A DNA stretch of 64,000 bases from Heterobilharzia americana (Eukaryota > Platyhelminthes > Trematoda > Strigeidida > Schistosomatidae). Below, one piece after another: positions 22,151 through 34,541 of this stretch. Positions within the stretch are counted from its first letter, which is position 1. Each line of letters opens with the position of its first letter. Below the pieces are notes generated by a model. That model had not been told where the DNA came from, did not search any database, and saw only the letters and a program-made list of their open reading frames with translations. The position numbers and the translations under genes are program-made. The stretch covers positions 3,534,001-3,598,000 of the forward strand of contig OX104130.1 in NCBI GenBank assembly GCA_944470555.2. Direction: 5' to 3'.

Positions 22151-23217
22151 GGTTCATGTCTTCATCCAAATGTCATATATTCTTATTTGAATATTTCTCT
22201 TTGCGTCTTTGGAATACTCGGAGAGAGAGCTTACTGCTGAGCTACTGTGAAGGGGAAGTAAAAACCTCGAAATACACTCGCCACCATGCACAAGAGCTCT
22301 GAGTCACATACCTATTGTGCTAGGATGAATACTATTACTACCTGACTGCTTAAACCCCTAGGTTGGTGTTAAGGATGCCTAATCCTAAGAAAAACTAACT
22401 TACAATATGTATACATTATCATTGTAAAATCTAAACCTTAATTTCGCGTCTCTTTTGCTCTATGCAGTGTTACTTATTTTTACCGTGGTCTAGAATACTA
22501 AGTGCTGATTGGTTCGTTTTACACTTGATATTCTATTTTGTTTTCTCTGGCTAAGGCCATCGAAGTGTATATAAACGACTGTATTTACAGCCATGAAGAC
22601 AATTCGGTTGAAGTGAAAATACTTTCATTCCCATTGTCTTCCTCTTCTGGTGTCAGCTAAATACCGCATTGAGAAACCACTGTTCTATCATTAATCGTAT
22701 CGTATTGAGGCATTATATGGTTATATATATACCGTAGATCATACAACTAGGTGGAGTGTAGTGTTCGAACCAATGATCCATTAGTTAAATGCTATCTCCG
22801 TAAACTAGTAAGCCACAGCAGGAATAAGCGTTTTTCAGGTACCCCCCTTTATTTCGGCTTCATATTTTATCAGTTTTATTACTGTAAATGGAGTGCTTTA
22901 TGCTTCTTGTCATTAAATTACTGTAGTTATGTTCTCTTAAACATTATTCTTCAACTTACTACATTTTTTTAAAGCATAGAATGTGTAGGCTTAAATGTAA
23001 ATTTTCATGTGATAAAGGTGGTTTGTGTTGACAAGCGCATATTACATACTTTTTATTGAAAAACACAAATTATATATTCAATTTGACTCATTATACTTAC
23101 AAAGTTTTCCAGTCATAAAGTATACCACGACGATTAATATTATTCACAGATGATTGGCTAAGATTGTTGTGTTGATGTAACCTAATTATTGACTGATGTA
23201 AAAGACTAAGTAATTTG
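22151..23217. other. Intron sequence; one family-3 SINE fragment
   Basis: Mostly featureless AT-rich sequence. At about 22740-22835 a minus-strand family-3 head is recognisable (GTGTTCGAACCAATGATCC, then TAAACTAGTAAGCC). The counterpart is 33186-34270, with the SINE at 33790-33875. Confidence 0.45.
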
Positions 23218-23492
23218 TTTATTGACACTTGTTATTTTCTGTTGGTGTACACGGTTGAATGGTTCGATCTCTATTGGCAGATGGATTCCTGTACGGATGC
23301 TTTGATATTGCCCAGACGTTCATTATATGGTAGTCTACTTGGTGGTTAGGAGCGAAACCCAAAACGCACATTGGAAGTAATGGATAATAGGTTAGAATTT
23401 CAGTGGAAACAACATCATTCTCTGAGGTGCAAGTACATCTAGCTGACGAGTCCTGAATGTGACGAGACACGCGTCTTGGGTTCCACTGGTAG
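23218..23492 (+). repeat. Composite Sm-alpha-like pieces, hammerhead core with GAGA
   Basis: A minus-oriented body piece (23218-23365) is followed by a plus-oriented hammerhead region: CTGACGA at 23453-23459, then GACGAGAC in place of GACGAAAC, and CACGCG-TC. The invariant GAAA box reads GAGA, so this copy should be inactive. Copy 2 retains GAAA. Confidence 0.6.
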
Positions 23493-23850
23493 AACCAGGC
23501 ATTACTGCGTAACGGTCCGAGTTGCCACACCTCACGTCAGTTCACCAAATAGAAAGGTAGTGAGGTGAAGGATGAAGATAAGAGAATGCAGTCAAAAGAA
23601 ATATAAAGTACGAGAAGAAAGGAAAGAGGAGTGACAAAATGGTATAGCGTTGTTAAGATGAGGATAATGTGTGTGGGGATACATCTGCGCCACTGACATC
23701 GTTTCTGAGCCATATCACCTAGAGTCAGTCTCCAACCACTGGTTCCTCTTGTCCCGCTGACCCCAACCACTCAGTCTGCATTGCCCTACATGGCTCAAAC
23801 CAACAGTCAGAGACTTCATACATTGGTGCCATGTTTTAGTCTGGCCACCG
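23493..23850 (-). mobile_element. RTE LINE 3' fragment (same subfamily as the young RTE)
   Basis: Plus-strand ACCAGGCATTACTGCGTAAC through TTTAGTCTGGCCACC matches the 3' part of 18701-21669. The terminal CAT repeat is missing at the left, so the end was lost or recombined with the hammerhead repeat. The counterpart is 34543-34912. Confidence 0.7.
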
Positions 23851-23989
23851 CCTACTAGACGCTGGGTAGACTACAAAACTTGATAATTGTCTAAGCGTCG
23901 ACTTCCACAATGAATTCTTTGACCTAGATTGTCTTTTTCATTGAACTTTAGTGAAACTGATAAACCGGTTGATTAAGTTATCAATCCTC

Positions 23990-24300
23990 ATCGAATCGAG
24001 TGGTCTACACTCTCTACGGCTCTCAGTTCAACAGTAAGAGACTACATGCACTGGTGCTGAGTCTTGGTGTGGCTAACATTGCACGCCGAGGTAGGCGGTG
24101 GCTTGGAATGTGCAGCATATGTCTAAGCCATCTGACTAGCCTGTGTAATCTGCCAATCTTCGCCTAACCTTAATATTGCTGACCCAGTCAATTCTACTTT
24201 ACTTCAGCAATGCCACCAAGAAACCCTTGTTCGAAAACATTTTGTCTCACCGTATCTCCTATTTCCACCAATCATCTTTCACAACCGTACTTACAGAGGA
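23990..24300 (-). mobile_element. Decayed RTE LINE C-terminal region (minus)
   Basis: Plus-strand landmarks GGCTCTCAGTTCAACAGTAA, GGCGGTGGCTTGGAATGTGC and CCTTAATATTGCTGACCCAG correspond to the RTE C-terminal coding region read on the minus strand. The counterpart is 35045-35345. Confidence 0.55.
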
Positions 24301-24309
24301 AAACGCATT

Positions 24310-24870
24310 TTCCGAGATGCAAATTTTCTAACAATGATTTCACTGTTGTGTGAAAGTTAAAGATTATTCGGGAAATATCAAGTTAGTAACGCCGAGGTTA
24401 GGCATCATCTAACTCCAGTGGTTGACCTAGAGTATACAGACAGCATAGCTATACTGGGTGGAGACGTTTACAAGATGCAGTGTATTAGTTTTAGAGGACC
24501 CAAGAAAGCTCCAGATGTTTGACTTCCATTGATTTCGTAGCACAGACTGTATATATCATGAAATATCAGTAACGTAGAAATTAGGTAGAGTTGTAGACCT
24601 TCACTGACTTATCAGGTGTCTGACATGTGTTTTCCGCATGCCTAGTCAGTCACCGTCCACCTCGACGTGGAGTGTTAGCTGAAGTGAATTTAGGCTGCAT
24701 AAAGGTAGTAGAGGGTCAGGTTATAACATGGATCAGTTCACAAAATCTCTGATTTCGTAAAGGCTAATGCAGACTTTGCAGTTGAAATCTGCTTGACAAC
24801 AGAAACCGATGGTTGGAGAACCTAGGTGATATTACTGAACTTCAATCTCATTGGTGCATATGCTTTTTTT
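24310..24870 (+). mobile_element. Decayed RTE LINE C-terminal region (plus)
   Basis: A plus-strand piece of the same domain: AATATCAAGTTAGTAACGCC, then GTCACCGTCCACCTCGACG, then GTCAGGTTATAACATGGATC. It faces the previous piece, forming an inverted pair. The counterpart is 35370-35915. Confidence 0.5.
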
Positions 24871-26293
24871 CCTATCCGTCATTTTTCTGTCTTACATCAG
24901 GATTCGCTAATGTGATGTATAGCCACTTGTATCGTTATGCAGTAATCCTGTGTTGATGTTGACTGACCGACTAACTTTTATTTGCTTAGAAGATGAATTA
25001 AGACTCGTGATTAAAGTATGAGCATTTCTGAGAGTAAATGTGTCTCCATCAATATCAATAATTTTTCCTGTATATTGCCTAAATCTCTAGTTATCTATTG
25101 TTTGTTTTTTAACGTAATCCGTTGGAAAAGCTAACACTTTTCCGCACAACACAGATAATTAGATGAATAATGTTCCTTTGAATTATCTCAAATAGACTCC
25201 ATCCCCTACTGCTTCAAATAATCATCTAAAGCGTTATGAGTAGTAGATATGTTAAACATACGTCTTTATCGTCCTCTCCTCTCGTAAAGTTATGGTTCAC
25301 TACTCGAAACTGGGAAAATAGGTACTCTGTTTCACCTCCGCACAGTTAGTTGTCCCTTATCGTCTACTGCACGAACGTGTAAAAAGTTGCTATAAGGGTT
25401 TCGATATTTTTTTGTCAACTCTATCGTCCCAGTTTTAAAATTATCTGAATAGCATGAGATAAGTTATTCAAACATCGTATTCCTGACTTGATCCTTTTCC
25501 GTTGTTATAATCTTACCGGAACTTCAGAGTTATTCGAAGGTATGTAACCTAGGCTTTTCTTTTACTAGTTTTATCATACAGTCTTACAGCAGAATAGTAT
25601 AGTGTTGTATTATCCTCTTATGCCTTTATGAGCATAAGAATATCTCATTATGTAAAAGACCAGTTCGTTTTCATCCATAAAATACTGTCTGTGAACAACT
25701 CTCCCCGTAGTGACAGCTATCGTCAATATGTTCTGATAATTCCATGATCATTTAAAAGTACTTCTAGATATCGAAATCACTTTGCTTATTGCTTGTTACT
25801 TTATGTATACATACACACCATTCCAATCGAGGTAAGGAATCTGCTGTAAATATTTGTGTGTGTGTGTGTGTGTTTGACCTAAATTCATATCTTCGATCAT
25901 TCTTATTTCTGTTCATCGTTCGATTTTCCTTTAAGCTTTACTTTCTTGTGGGTATTGTTGCATAGGTGCAATAGAGCGTACGCCCCTGCACGTGAAACTC
26001 AGTTTATACACCTGTCAAAACATCTTTCTAAACGAATATGTATATTTTCATGTTATTTGTGTTTGTGTACATTTGCTCTGTGTTTGTGTGTATAGCTGAG
26101 GTTAATCCATTGTTGTCGTAAACTGTAACACCTTTCAGTTGTCATTACGGCTATAACTTTTTCATGGTTTACTGTTCTACATTGAAGACTGGAATGTTTA
26201 GTACAAGTAAGTGCCAAGCTGTGTATCAACGCGGGGCTGGAAGAAAATGAAGATGGCTTAGGAATATTGATCGAGAGACTTATAGAAAGATCA
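24871..26293. other. Intron sequence without gene; (TG)n
   Basis: No coding or mobile sequence recognised. A TG repeat lies at 25855-25873. The counterpart is 35916-37352. Confidence 0.4.
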
Positions 26294-26793
26294 NNNNNNN
26301 NNNNNNNNNNNNNNNNNNNNNNNNNNNNNNNNNNNNNNNNNNNNNNNNNNNNNNNNNNNNNNNNNNNNNNNNNNNNNNNNNNNNNNNNNNNNNNNNNNNN
26401 NNNNNNNNNNNNNNNNNNNNNNNNNNNNNNNNNNNNNNNNNNNNNNNNNNNNNNNNNNNNNNNNNNNNNNNNNNNNNNNNNNNNNNNNNNNNNNNNNNNN
26501 NNNNNNNNNNNNNNNNNNNNNNNNNNNNNNNNNNNNNNNNNNNNNNNNNNNNNNNNNNNNNNNNNNNNNNNNNNNNNNNNNNNNNNNNNNNNNNNNNNNN
26601 NNNNNNNNNNNNNNNNNNNNNNNNNNNNNNNNNNNNNNNNNNNNNNNNNNNNNNNNNNNNNNNNNNNNNNNNNNNNNNNNNNNNNNNNNNNNNNNNNNNN
26701 NNNNNNNNNNNNNNNNNNNNNNNNNNNNNNNNNNNNNNNNNNNNNNNNNNNNNNNNNNNNNNNNNNNNNNNNNNNNNNNNNNNNNNNNNNNNN
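26294..26793. other. Assembly gap of exactly 500 N
   Basis: The run of N is exactly 500 long, a conventional placeholder rather than a measured distance. Both ends coincide with the limits of the duplicated segments. Frames reported across it are meaningless. Confidence 0.98.
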
Positions 26794-29334
26794 ATCAACT
26801 AGGCCACCAAATGACGATAGCCACTCCTTTGTTGTTACGGGATTGCAGAAATCTGATGGTCTCATCAGGTTCTTTTTCTCTTCTAGAAATAGTTTTGCGT
26901 TTTGAACTGTTTACTTTCTTCCCTGCTGTCGGGGAGATATCTGTGAATCAATTATCAACCCCACTGACTTCATCGGTGAATCGGCTTCAACATGCTGTTA
27001 GTTGTCTTGTTTTTACCAATACGATTTTTATTCAAAAAAGAGATTTCATCACTAATTGTGATGTCGTTCACATAGAAATACAGATGATCGACTGGCGTTA
27101 GGCAACCTACCTTCACTTATCAAAACGGTGGGATACTCACTCCCGTAGCTATTAATGGAGAAGGGTATGTTGTAATAACACTGACTGTGACTTACTTTAA
27201 TGTTTTGCATTATAAATACATCTTCAAAACATCACATACTTTACTGAACTGCCCTTCTAATCATACTATTCTTATTATTTGTCTTTCCTACTTATCCTTT
27301 TCCCATCGTTTATGTCTTCACAATGTTATTATACTATTTAATGTGGCGCATTTCTTGGTTATCCTTGCTGTACCACGTTTTGGTTCTGTTGAGAAATAAT
27401 AATGATACACACAAAAGTATCTTATTTAGACTCTTTTCTTGAGTTGTTTTCGGGCAACAATCTTTTTCTTCCTAATCATTTTGGCAGTTAAGAGTCCTAG
27501 TGATAATTTAATCGACGTTGGAATTAATTTTGAAGTGTACATCAGAATGCATGTGTATTTGTACACCTTCGACACAATAGTTCACTCCTTCAGAATAAAT
27601 AATGATGCTATCAATATGTTGTTGAACTGTCGAAATCCACTCAAATAACCTTGTACACGTTCATGCAATAGCTAATGAGCCTTACATCTATTATGTGAAG
27701 GCTAATTCTACTACTAACTGGCTGCTCAAAACTCGGACTGGTGACCCATCGGTTGGAAATTAAGTGCCTAAGCTAATGATGACTCATACTTGCAGTCCAT
27801 GAAATCTTTAACTGTTGGTATAAGCCATGTAGAGAAGTGTACACTGCTGGGTTGGAGAGGGGGGGGTCTGAGAACATTGAAAGCAATGTTTGGAGACATA
27901 GTTGAAAATCGGTTACAATAATGGATATGTATTCACTGTTTGATGCCATCTTAAGCTTGAACATTTCAGCTAACCTTTCCCCATACACTTAAACCGATGC
28001 ATTTTCTATGCAGGGTTCTTCTATGTTAATTTAGTTTGTCTATTGACCCGTGTTGTACACGTTTGTAAACCAGACAATGAACGGCATATAGTATTTGGAA
28101 GTGATTTGTACTACCTGGCCCCTCAGATTATAACAGGCGTACTTTAGTGTTTAATACCTGTAATTTCCTCTTGCTATACAGAGCTAAATGGTTCGACCTC
28201 TGTTGACAAATGGGCTCCTGTGTGGATACCTCGATACGTCTCCGATGTTCATTATGTCGTTGTTCATCTTGGTGACTAGCAGTGGAATCTAGGACGCAGA
28301 TTTCGTCTTATTTGTGACTCACTTGTCAGCTGGATGTATCTACACCCCAGTGAGACGCGAACGCCAAAGTGTTATCCACTAGGTCGTTGGGGCACGAAAT
28401 CCACCACCACTACACCATAGGTGTAGTAACTTTGAATGTGTTACCTATTGTTACATATCCAATTGCCTAAACCAATCCATCAACCCCACATAGTTGCCAC
28501 TAAGTCTATGGTCGATTAGAGATTGTTATTAAAACACTTTTATATATCTTATGTGCCAGAAGCTGAGTTTCACTCTATATTCGCATAACTGTACCGAATA
28601 TTTTTTTCATGTAGCTGTTCCAGTGCATTCACAATGTGCTTATGTAACATAAAAAAAGCACCAATAAATACGCTGTGAAATTTATGTTTCAAGTAGGATA
28701 TACTCTGATAGTATTATATGTGAAATTGTGTACGTGTTTTCCTCTGGTAGCCAATCATATGTCGTAAGTGTATCACTCCCTCTCTCTCACACACACACGA
28801 TGTATCAAAAGGAGGCCAATACTCCCAAATTGGCAGAGAATCACACTTGACAGACTTGTGTAGTTAAGGTGATATGTAGGCTAGGTATGCAGTAATTATT
28901 TGGAAAAGATTAAGTAATCAAAATGACTTACGTTATCTATTCTTACCATTTGAAGCAAACTTTTTGTTGCTCTATCAGAAATAATTCCATCTAAACATTC
29001 TTCATAATACGAAAAGGCATGAAAAGAGCTAACTGGCTGGGGTTGTCGGCGTAAATAAAAGTGCTTCGACTAGGATACCTATAAGGTGACTCTCATCTAT
29101 ACACACACAGAGGCATAGGTGACAGACAACTACACTCATTAAAGTATATAAAAGCGTTTTTATTTCGTTTTTTTTCGTAATAATTGTTTTTTTTAAATTA
29201 CACCCTTGTGGTTACTTCATTTTATTGATTATTCACCGATATAATGTTGTAACAGTTTTATTCATTTGAAGAAATACAGTGAGCGAGCACGAGCAATAGT
29301 TTATTGATGCTAGTTGCGAAATGAGTGCGAAGCA

Positions 29335-29391
<57 letters not shown>

Positions 29392-29730
29392 GTAGCTATT
29401 GTTGTCATAATTTGGGGGCAGATCTATGCACTATACGCAGTTACTTTTAGAGTGATTCGATGACATTTATTTAGATATTCGGATGAAATTAGTCAAACAG
29501 TTGGGTTGTTCTACGCTTCTAAGGTCGTTCTGTGCAAGGCGTGTATAGCTAGCAGCTATATGTTCCCATTTCCGAAGTATTCATGAACACAATCCACGTA
29601 GAACCTCCTACATAAGTGTATTGGTTGAAGCTGCCACATTTCACAGTAGCATACAAAGAACAAGTGGATAGAAAAAGACTCATATCAAAGTAGACGAATT
29701 TGTGTAAGAGAATAAACAATCTGAAGGTAA

Positions 29731-32700
29731 CGGCGGCCTGCTTGAACTCTGGGCTACCGTTTTCTATCATCGAGTATATTGCATCAAATTTCTTATTTCT
29801 ATATTGTTTTAATCGTTTAATTATGTCAACCAATCGTATTGTATATTCTCGCGTGTCTTTAAAATCATTACAACCTATCGCTTCGCAAGTTGATAGGAAA
29901 TTTAAGAAGAAGCACCACGGTGGATGGCAACGAGCTCTGAAGCGTATGACCATAGATCAAATGACTATTCCGGAAATACTTAGCACAAACTGCAGGTCGT
30001 TGCCGAATAAAGTTGATTACCTTCAGTCACTCTTGTCCACAAATGTTTATCGAAACACGGGTGTAATAATGCTGCAGGAAACATAGCTTCATAATCTGTA
30101 TGATGATGACTTAGTCTGCTTACATGGTTTCACATTATTTCGACAAGATCGAAGCTTTTCGAAGAAGAAATATGGTGGTGGTGTAGCAACATTTATTAGT
30201 ACTAACTGGTCCTCCTCCAACTATGTATGCTTCTGCTTCTCTAACGAAAAAATTGAATGCATTACCATCAAATGTCGTCCCAAACATTTGAGCAAATACA
30301 AATACACATATATCACAAACATGTATTTCACACCTGACAACTTTAAAAAAAAAAAAAAAAAAAATGCTGATAAATTCACTGAATTTGCTGCTCTGGTTCT
30401 GGGAAACTCCTTGTCTATTGTCTGTGGTGATTTTTACTCACGTGACTACAGTTTTCTATTATCACTGGGTCATAAAAATATGGTTGACTTTTCCACTCGT
30501 TTTGACAACACCTTAGACTTTGCATTTACAAATGAACCTGGCTTATATGAAGCCCGTAAACGGGCCCCACTGCTAAATTCCGACCACTGTATCGTTCGTG
30601 TTTTGCCTAAAGTGTACGGAAAATTATACAAGAAAGCTTTTGCATACCTTTCAAGGAAAGTTCAATACAGATGCTATTCACAAGAAAATATATTACGTTT
30701 GAGAAGCATGCTTATAGAAACGGACTGGGATATATTTGCTGATGAAGTTTTAGACAACACTATTACCAATATCACAAGCTATCTCAGATTCTGTCTCGAT
30801 ATCTGCTGCCCTACTGAAACAATTTACATGAGATTTGACAGACTTTCCTCTCCTCATCTCAAGAGGCTTCAAGGAGAAAAGGAAAGGTTGTATAAGGCGA
30901 GAGATCACCCTGGCGTTAAAAGGCTTAACTGCCTAATTAAGTCTGAAATACAACGTCTGAATACTATATACAACAAGAAGTTCTTATCGTGTAAGAACTC
31001 TTCCAATATATGGAAATTATTTAAAGAGCTTACTGGTAAAAAACAGATGACAACACAAACTCGTTCGGATGTCTGCGCGTTAAACAAGTCATTTATACGT
31101 CGGCAAGCTAATTTCACCCTTCCTAATGTGCAAAATCAAGTGGATAGCTGCTTTCCAGGTTTCAATACAAATGATGTATTTAAATGTCTAAAGTCTTTGA
31201 ATCCCTCCCAAAGCTTAGGTCCTGATGGTGTTTCTAGTATCATATTTAGAAAATGTGCAGATATTTTGTGTCATCCACTTACAGATATCTTCAATGTATC
31301 GTTCTCTAAAAACATAATACCCACTGCTTGGAAGCAGATAAAAATTGTACCTGTGCCTAAGCCATCTTCTGGATCAGATGTTACTTTTCGACCCATCGCT
31401 ATAACTTCCCCTTTTCTGAAGACAATGGAGAAATTACTTCTGCTTGTGATTGAGCCTTCATTGATGGCCTTCAGAGATCCAAAACAGTTTGCTTACAAAC
31501 ACCGGAGGAGTACTTTAGATGCAGCTACTGTCTTGCATCATAATATTGTTTCTAGTCTCGACAAAGGTGTTAAGTATGTCCGTTGTGCCTTTTTGGATTA
31601 CTCATCAGCCTTTGACTCTGTTCCTAGACCACTTTTGTTAAATAAGCTTGCCATAGCTCACACTGATCCATGGGTTACAAAATGGCTGCATTCTTATTTT
31701 TCTGAAAGGAAACAGTACACTATTCATAAAGGATGCGCTCCACTTCATTGCTTACTGAAGCTGGTGTGCCTCAAGGTGCTGTACTTTCTCCTTTTCTGTT
31801 TTCCTTTTTTTGCACGATTTGCCTTATTCTGTTGAAACTAATTTTATCAAGTATGCTGACGACCTGACGATTTCTATTCCAGTAAACTCTTCTTTGGATT
31901 GCTCGAAATTAAATGAATTCTTGTCTGAAGTTGGTAAAAAAAAAAAAAAAAATGGTCTCAAACTAAACCCCTCTAAATGTCAGACCGTTAATTTTAGCCT
32001 CAGGCGTAAACAAGACTTATGTGAGCTGCTTAAATCTCATGACGCCTGCTGCATCAATGGTATTTCTGCAGAAAGTAAATCGAGTGTGAACTATCTTGGG
32101 TTGGGTTTTACTTCTGACCTTTGTTGGTCGTCCCATATTTTATTGACTTGTAAAAAAATCTTTCGTTTAACTTATTACGTAAAGAAATTGAGGCTTTCTG
32201 GTATAACTCAACTGCTTCTTTTACAATTTATTAATTCCTGCATTTTACCTATTCTTCTATATTGTTCCCCATTAATCTTTCCTGGTCTTCTTAAAAAGGA
32301 CTATGTTATGTTGCGTAGGGCTTTGAAGACCGTCAGCAGGGTGAGTGGTGTGTCTCTGGCTCAACTGATTAACACTGTAGTTGATCGACATATAAATTCC
32401 TGCAAGCTACTAGCTACAGAAATTTTAACTGACAGTGAGCATCCACTTCATTTACAGCTCTCTCTATGTATCTCCTCAGGCAGAACAAGCAGAAACTACA
32501 TAAGACTGTATGCTTGTACAGCTAAGTATAAGAATTCGACTGTACCTTACCTTGCTCGTATATTTTGTGAGGAAAAAAGTGTTAGAACAGAAATCGCACA
32601 TCAACTTTTTAACTGTTAAAAATCTCATTTCAATAATTTAACTTACAATGTAAAATTTTCTCGTTTTTAGTATTCTTCACATAACTTAAATTTGTATAAT

Positions 32701-32828
32701 AAAACAATTCGAAAGGCTGCAAAGGAGTATGTATATACTTATATTTTGTTATTATTACAATGTAGATTACTCTGAGAATTCCAAGTTGTACCACAAATTG
32801 TTTGGAATAAGGTGAATTATTATTATTA
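29731..32828 (+). mobile_element. CR1-clade LINE, copy 2 (uninterrupted)
   Basis: The same element as 15694-21780. It shares the stop after MLQET (30084-30086) and the 7-T frameshift. It has its own defects: a base missing at about 31730 (AAAGGATGCG against AAAGGAATGCG in copy 1), and a second poly-A block (31936-31950). It keeps features lost in copy 1: YADD near 31854, and a Cys codon where copy 1 has TGA, so the C-terminal domain is open from 31810 to 32619 apart from the A block. The 3' end is (ATT)n at 32828. Confidence 0.85.
31936..31950 (+). other. 15-A block replacing CR1 coding sequence in copy 2
   Basis: Fifteen extra A sit exactly where copy 1 has 15 mixed bases (17894-17908, coding EWSLS). 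Flanks GTTGGT and AATGGTCTC are identical, and length and frame are unchanged. Confidence 0.85.
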
Positions 32829-34484
32829 CTGGTGGTGGGACTATTCAAGCTTTAGGAGATTGATTTTCAGCCACTGATTCTTATCATCTCAGGAAATCCA
32901 CATCTCTACATGACTCAGAGCAATATTTACGGGCTTCACTAATTGATGCCATGCCCTCAGTCTGGCCACTCTGAACCCAGCTTTCCCTAGCACGAAACAT
33001 TGAGGTAAGAAATGGCAGCCAATTGACATGCGCAGTACATGTTCAAACTACCTCAGTCGACTAAGGTTCACAACCTCATCATCTGACTTGCATATCTTGC
33101 CTATTACCCTTCCCCTGACCTCATCATTGGTCACACGGTAATTCCAGCAAACACGAGCGATGCTACGGAGGTACCTGTCATTAATAACCTGTGATTGGTT
33201 CATGTCTTCATCCAAATGTCGTATATTCTTATTTGAATATTTCTCTTTGCGTCTTTGGAATACGCGGAGAGAGAGCTTACTGCTGAGCTACTGTAAAGGG
33301 GAAGTAAAAACCTCGAAATACACTCACCAACCATGCACAAGAGGCGCTGAGTCACATATCTATTGTGCTAGGATGAATACTATTACTACCTGACTGCTTA
33401 AACCCCCTAGGTTGGTGTTAAGGATGCCTAATCCCTAAGAAAAGCTAACTTACAATATGTATACATTATCATTGTAAAATCTAAACCTTAATTTCGCGTC
33501 TCTCTTGCTCTATGCAGTGTTACTTATTTTTACCGTGGTTTAGAATACTAAGTGCTGATTGGTTCGTTTTATACCTTTGATATTCTATTTTGTTTTCTCT
33601 GGCTAAGGCCATCGAAGTGTATATAAACGACTGTATTTACAGCCATGAAGACCATTCGGTTGAAGTGAAAATACTTTCATTCCCATTGTCTTCTTCTTCT
33701 GGTGTCAGCTAAATATCGTATTGAGAAATCATTGTTCTATCATTAATCGTATTGTATCGAAGCATTATATGGTTTATATATACCGTAGATCATACAACTA
33801 GGTGGAGTGTAGTGTTCGAACCAATGATCCATTAGTTAAATGTTATCTCGGTAAACTAGTAAGCCACGGCAGGAATAAGCGTTTTTCAGGTGTCCCCCTT
33901 TGTTTCGGCTTCATATTTTATTAGTTTTATTACTGTAAATGGAGTGCTTTATGCTTCTTGTCATGAAATTACTGTAGTTATGTTCTCTTAAACATTATTC
34001 TTCAACTTACTACATTTTTTTAAAGCATAGAATGTGTAGGCTTAAATGTAAATTTTCATGTGATAAAAGTGGTTTGTGTTGACAAGCGCATATTACATAC
34101 TTTTTTATTGAAAAATACAAATTATACATTCAATTTGACTCATTATACTTACAAAGTTTTCCAGTCATAAAGTATACCACGACGATTAATATTATTCACA
34201 AATGACTGGCTAAGATTGTTGTGTTGATGTAACCTAATTATTGACTGGTGTAAAAGACTTAGTAATTTGTTTATTGACACTTGTAATTTTCTGTTGGTGT
34301 ACACGGTTGAATGGTTCGATCTCTATTGGCAGATGGATTCCTGTACGGATGCTTTGATATTGCCCAGACGTTCATTATATGGTAGTCTACTTGGTGGTTA
34401 GGAGCGAAACCCAAAACGCACATTGGAAGCAATGGATAATAGGTTAGAATTTCAGTGGAAACAACATCATTCTCTAAGGTGCAA

Positions 34485-34541
34485 GTACATCTAGCTGACG
34501 AGTCCTAAATGTGACGAAACACGCGTCTTGGGTTCCACTGG
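34485..34541 (+). ncRNA. Sm-alpha-like hammerhead core, copy 2 (GAAA kept)
   Basis: CTGACGA at 34495-34501, GAAA at 34516-34519, CACGCG, then the TC cleavage site at 34526-34527. Helix I (ATCTAG with TTGGGT) pairs only with several G-U wobbles, and helix II has a mismatch. The core boxes are complete but activity is uncertain. Confidence 0.45.

Larger units (their letters stand above)
12735..26293. repeat. Large duplicated segment, copy 1 (carries the RTE insertion)
   Basis: This segment recurs almost base for base at 26794-37352. It ends exactly at the N gap, and its start corresponds to the first base after the gap. Removing the 2,979-bp insertion (LINE plus one target-site copy) leaves about 10.58 kb, matching the 10.56 kb of copy 2. 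Differences are scattered substitutions, small indels and microsatellite lengths, roughly 1-3% by eye. It is probably one haplotype of an unmerged allele pair; a real tandem duplication is the alternative. Confidence 0.85.

Noticed and set aside
26053..26905. Frames of 170-270 codons around 26.3-26.8 kb
   Set aside because: They run through 500 N; the real bases on each side are short and without motifs.
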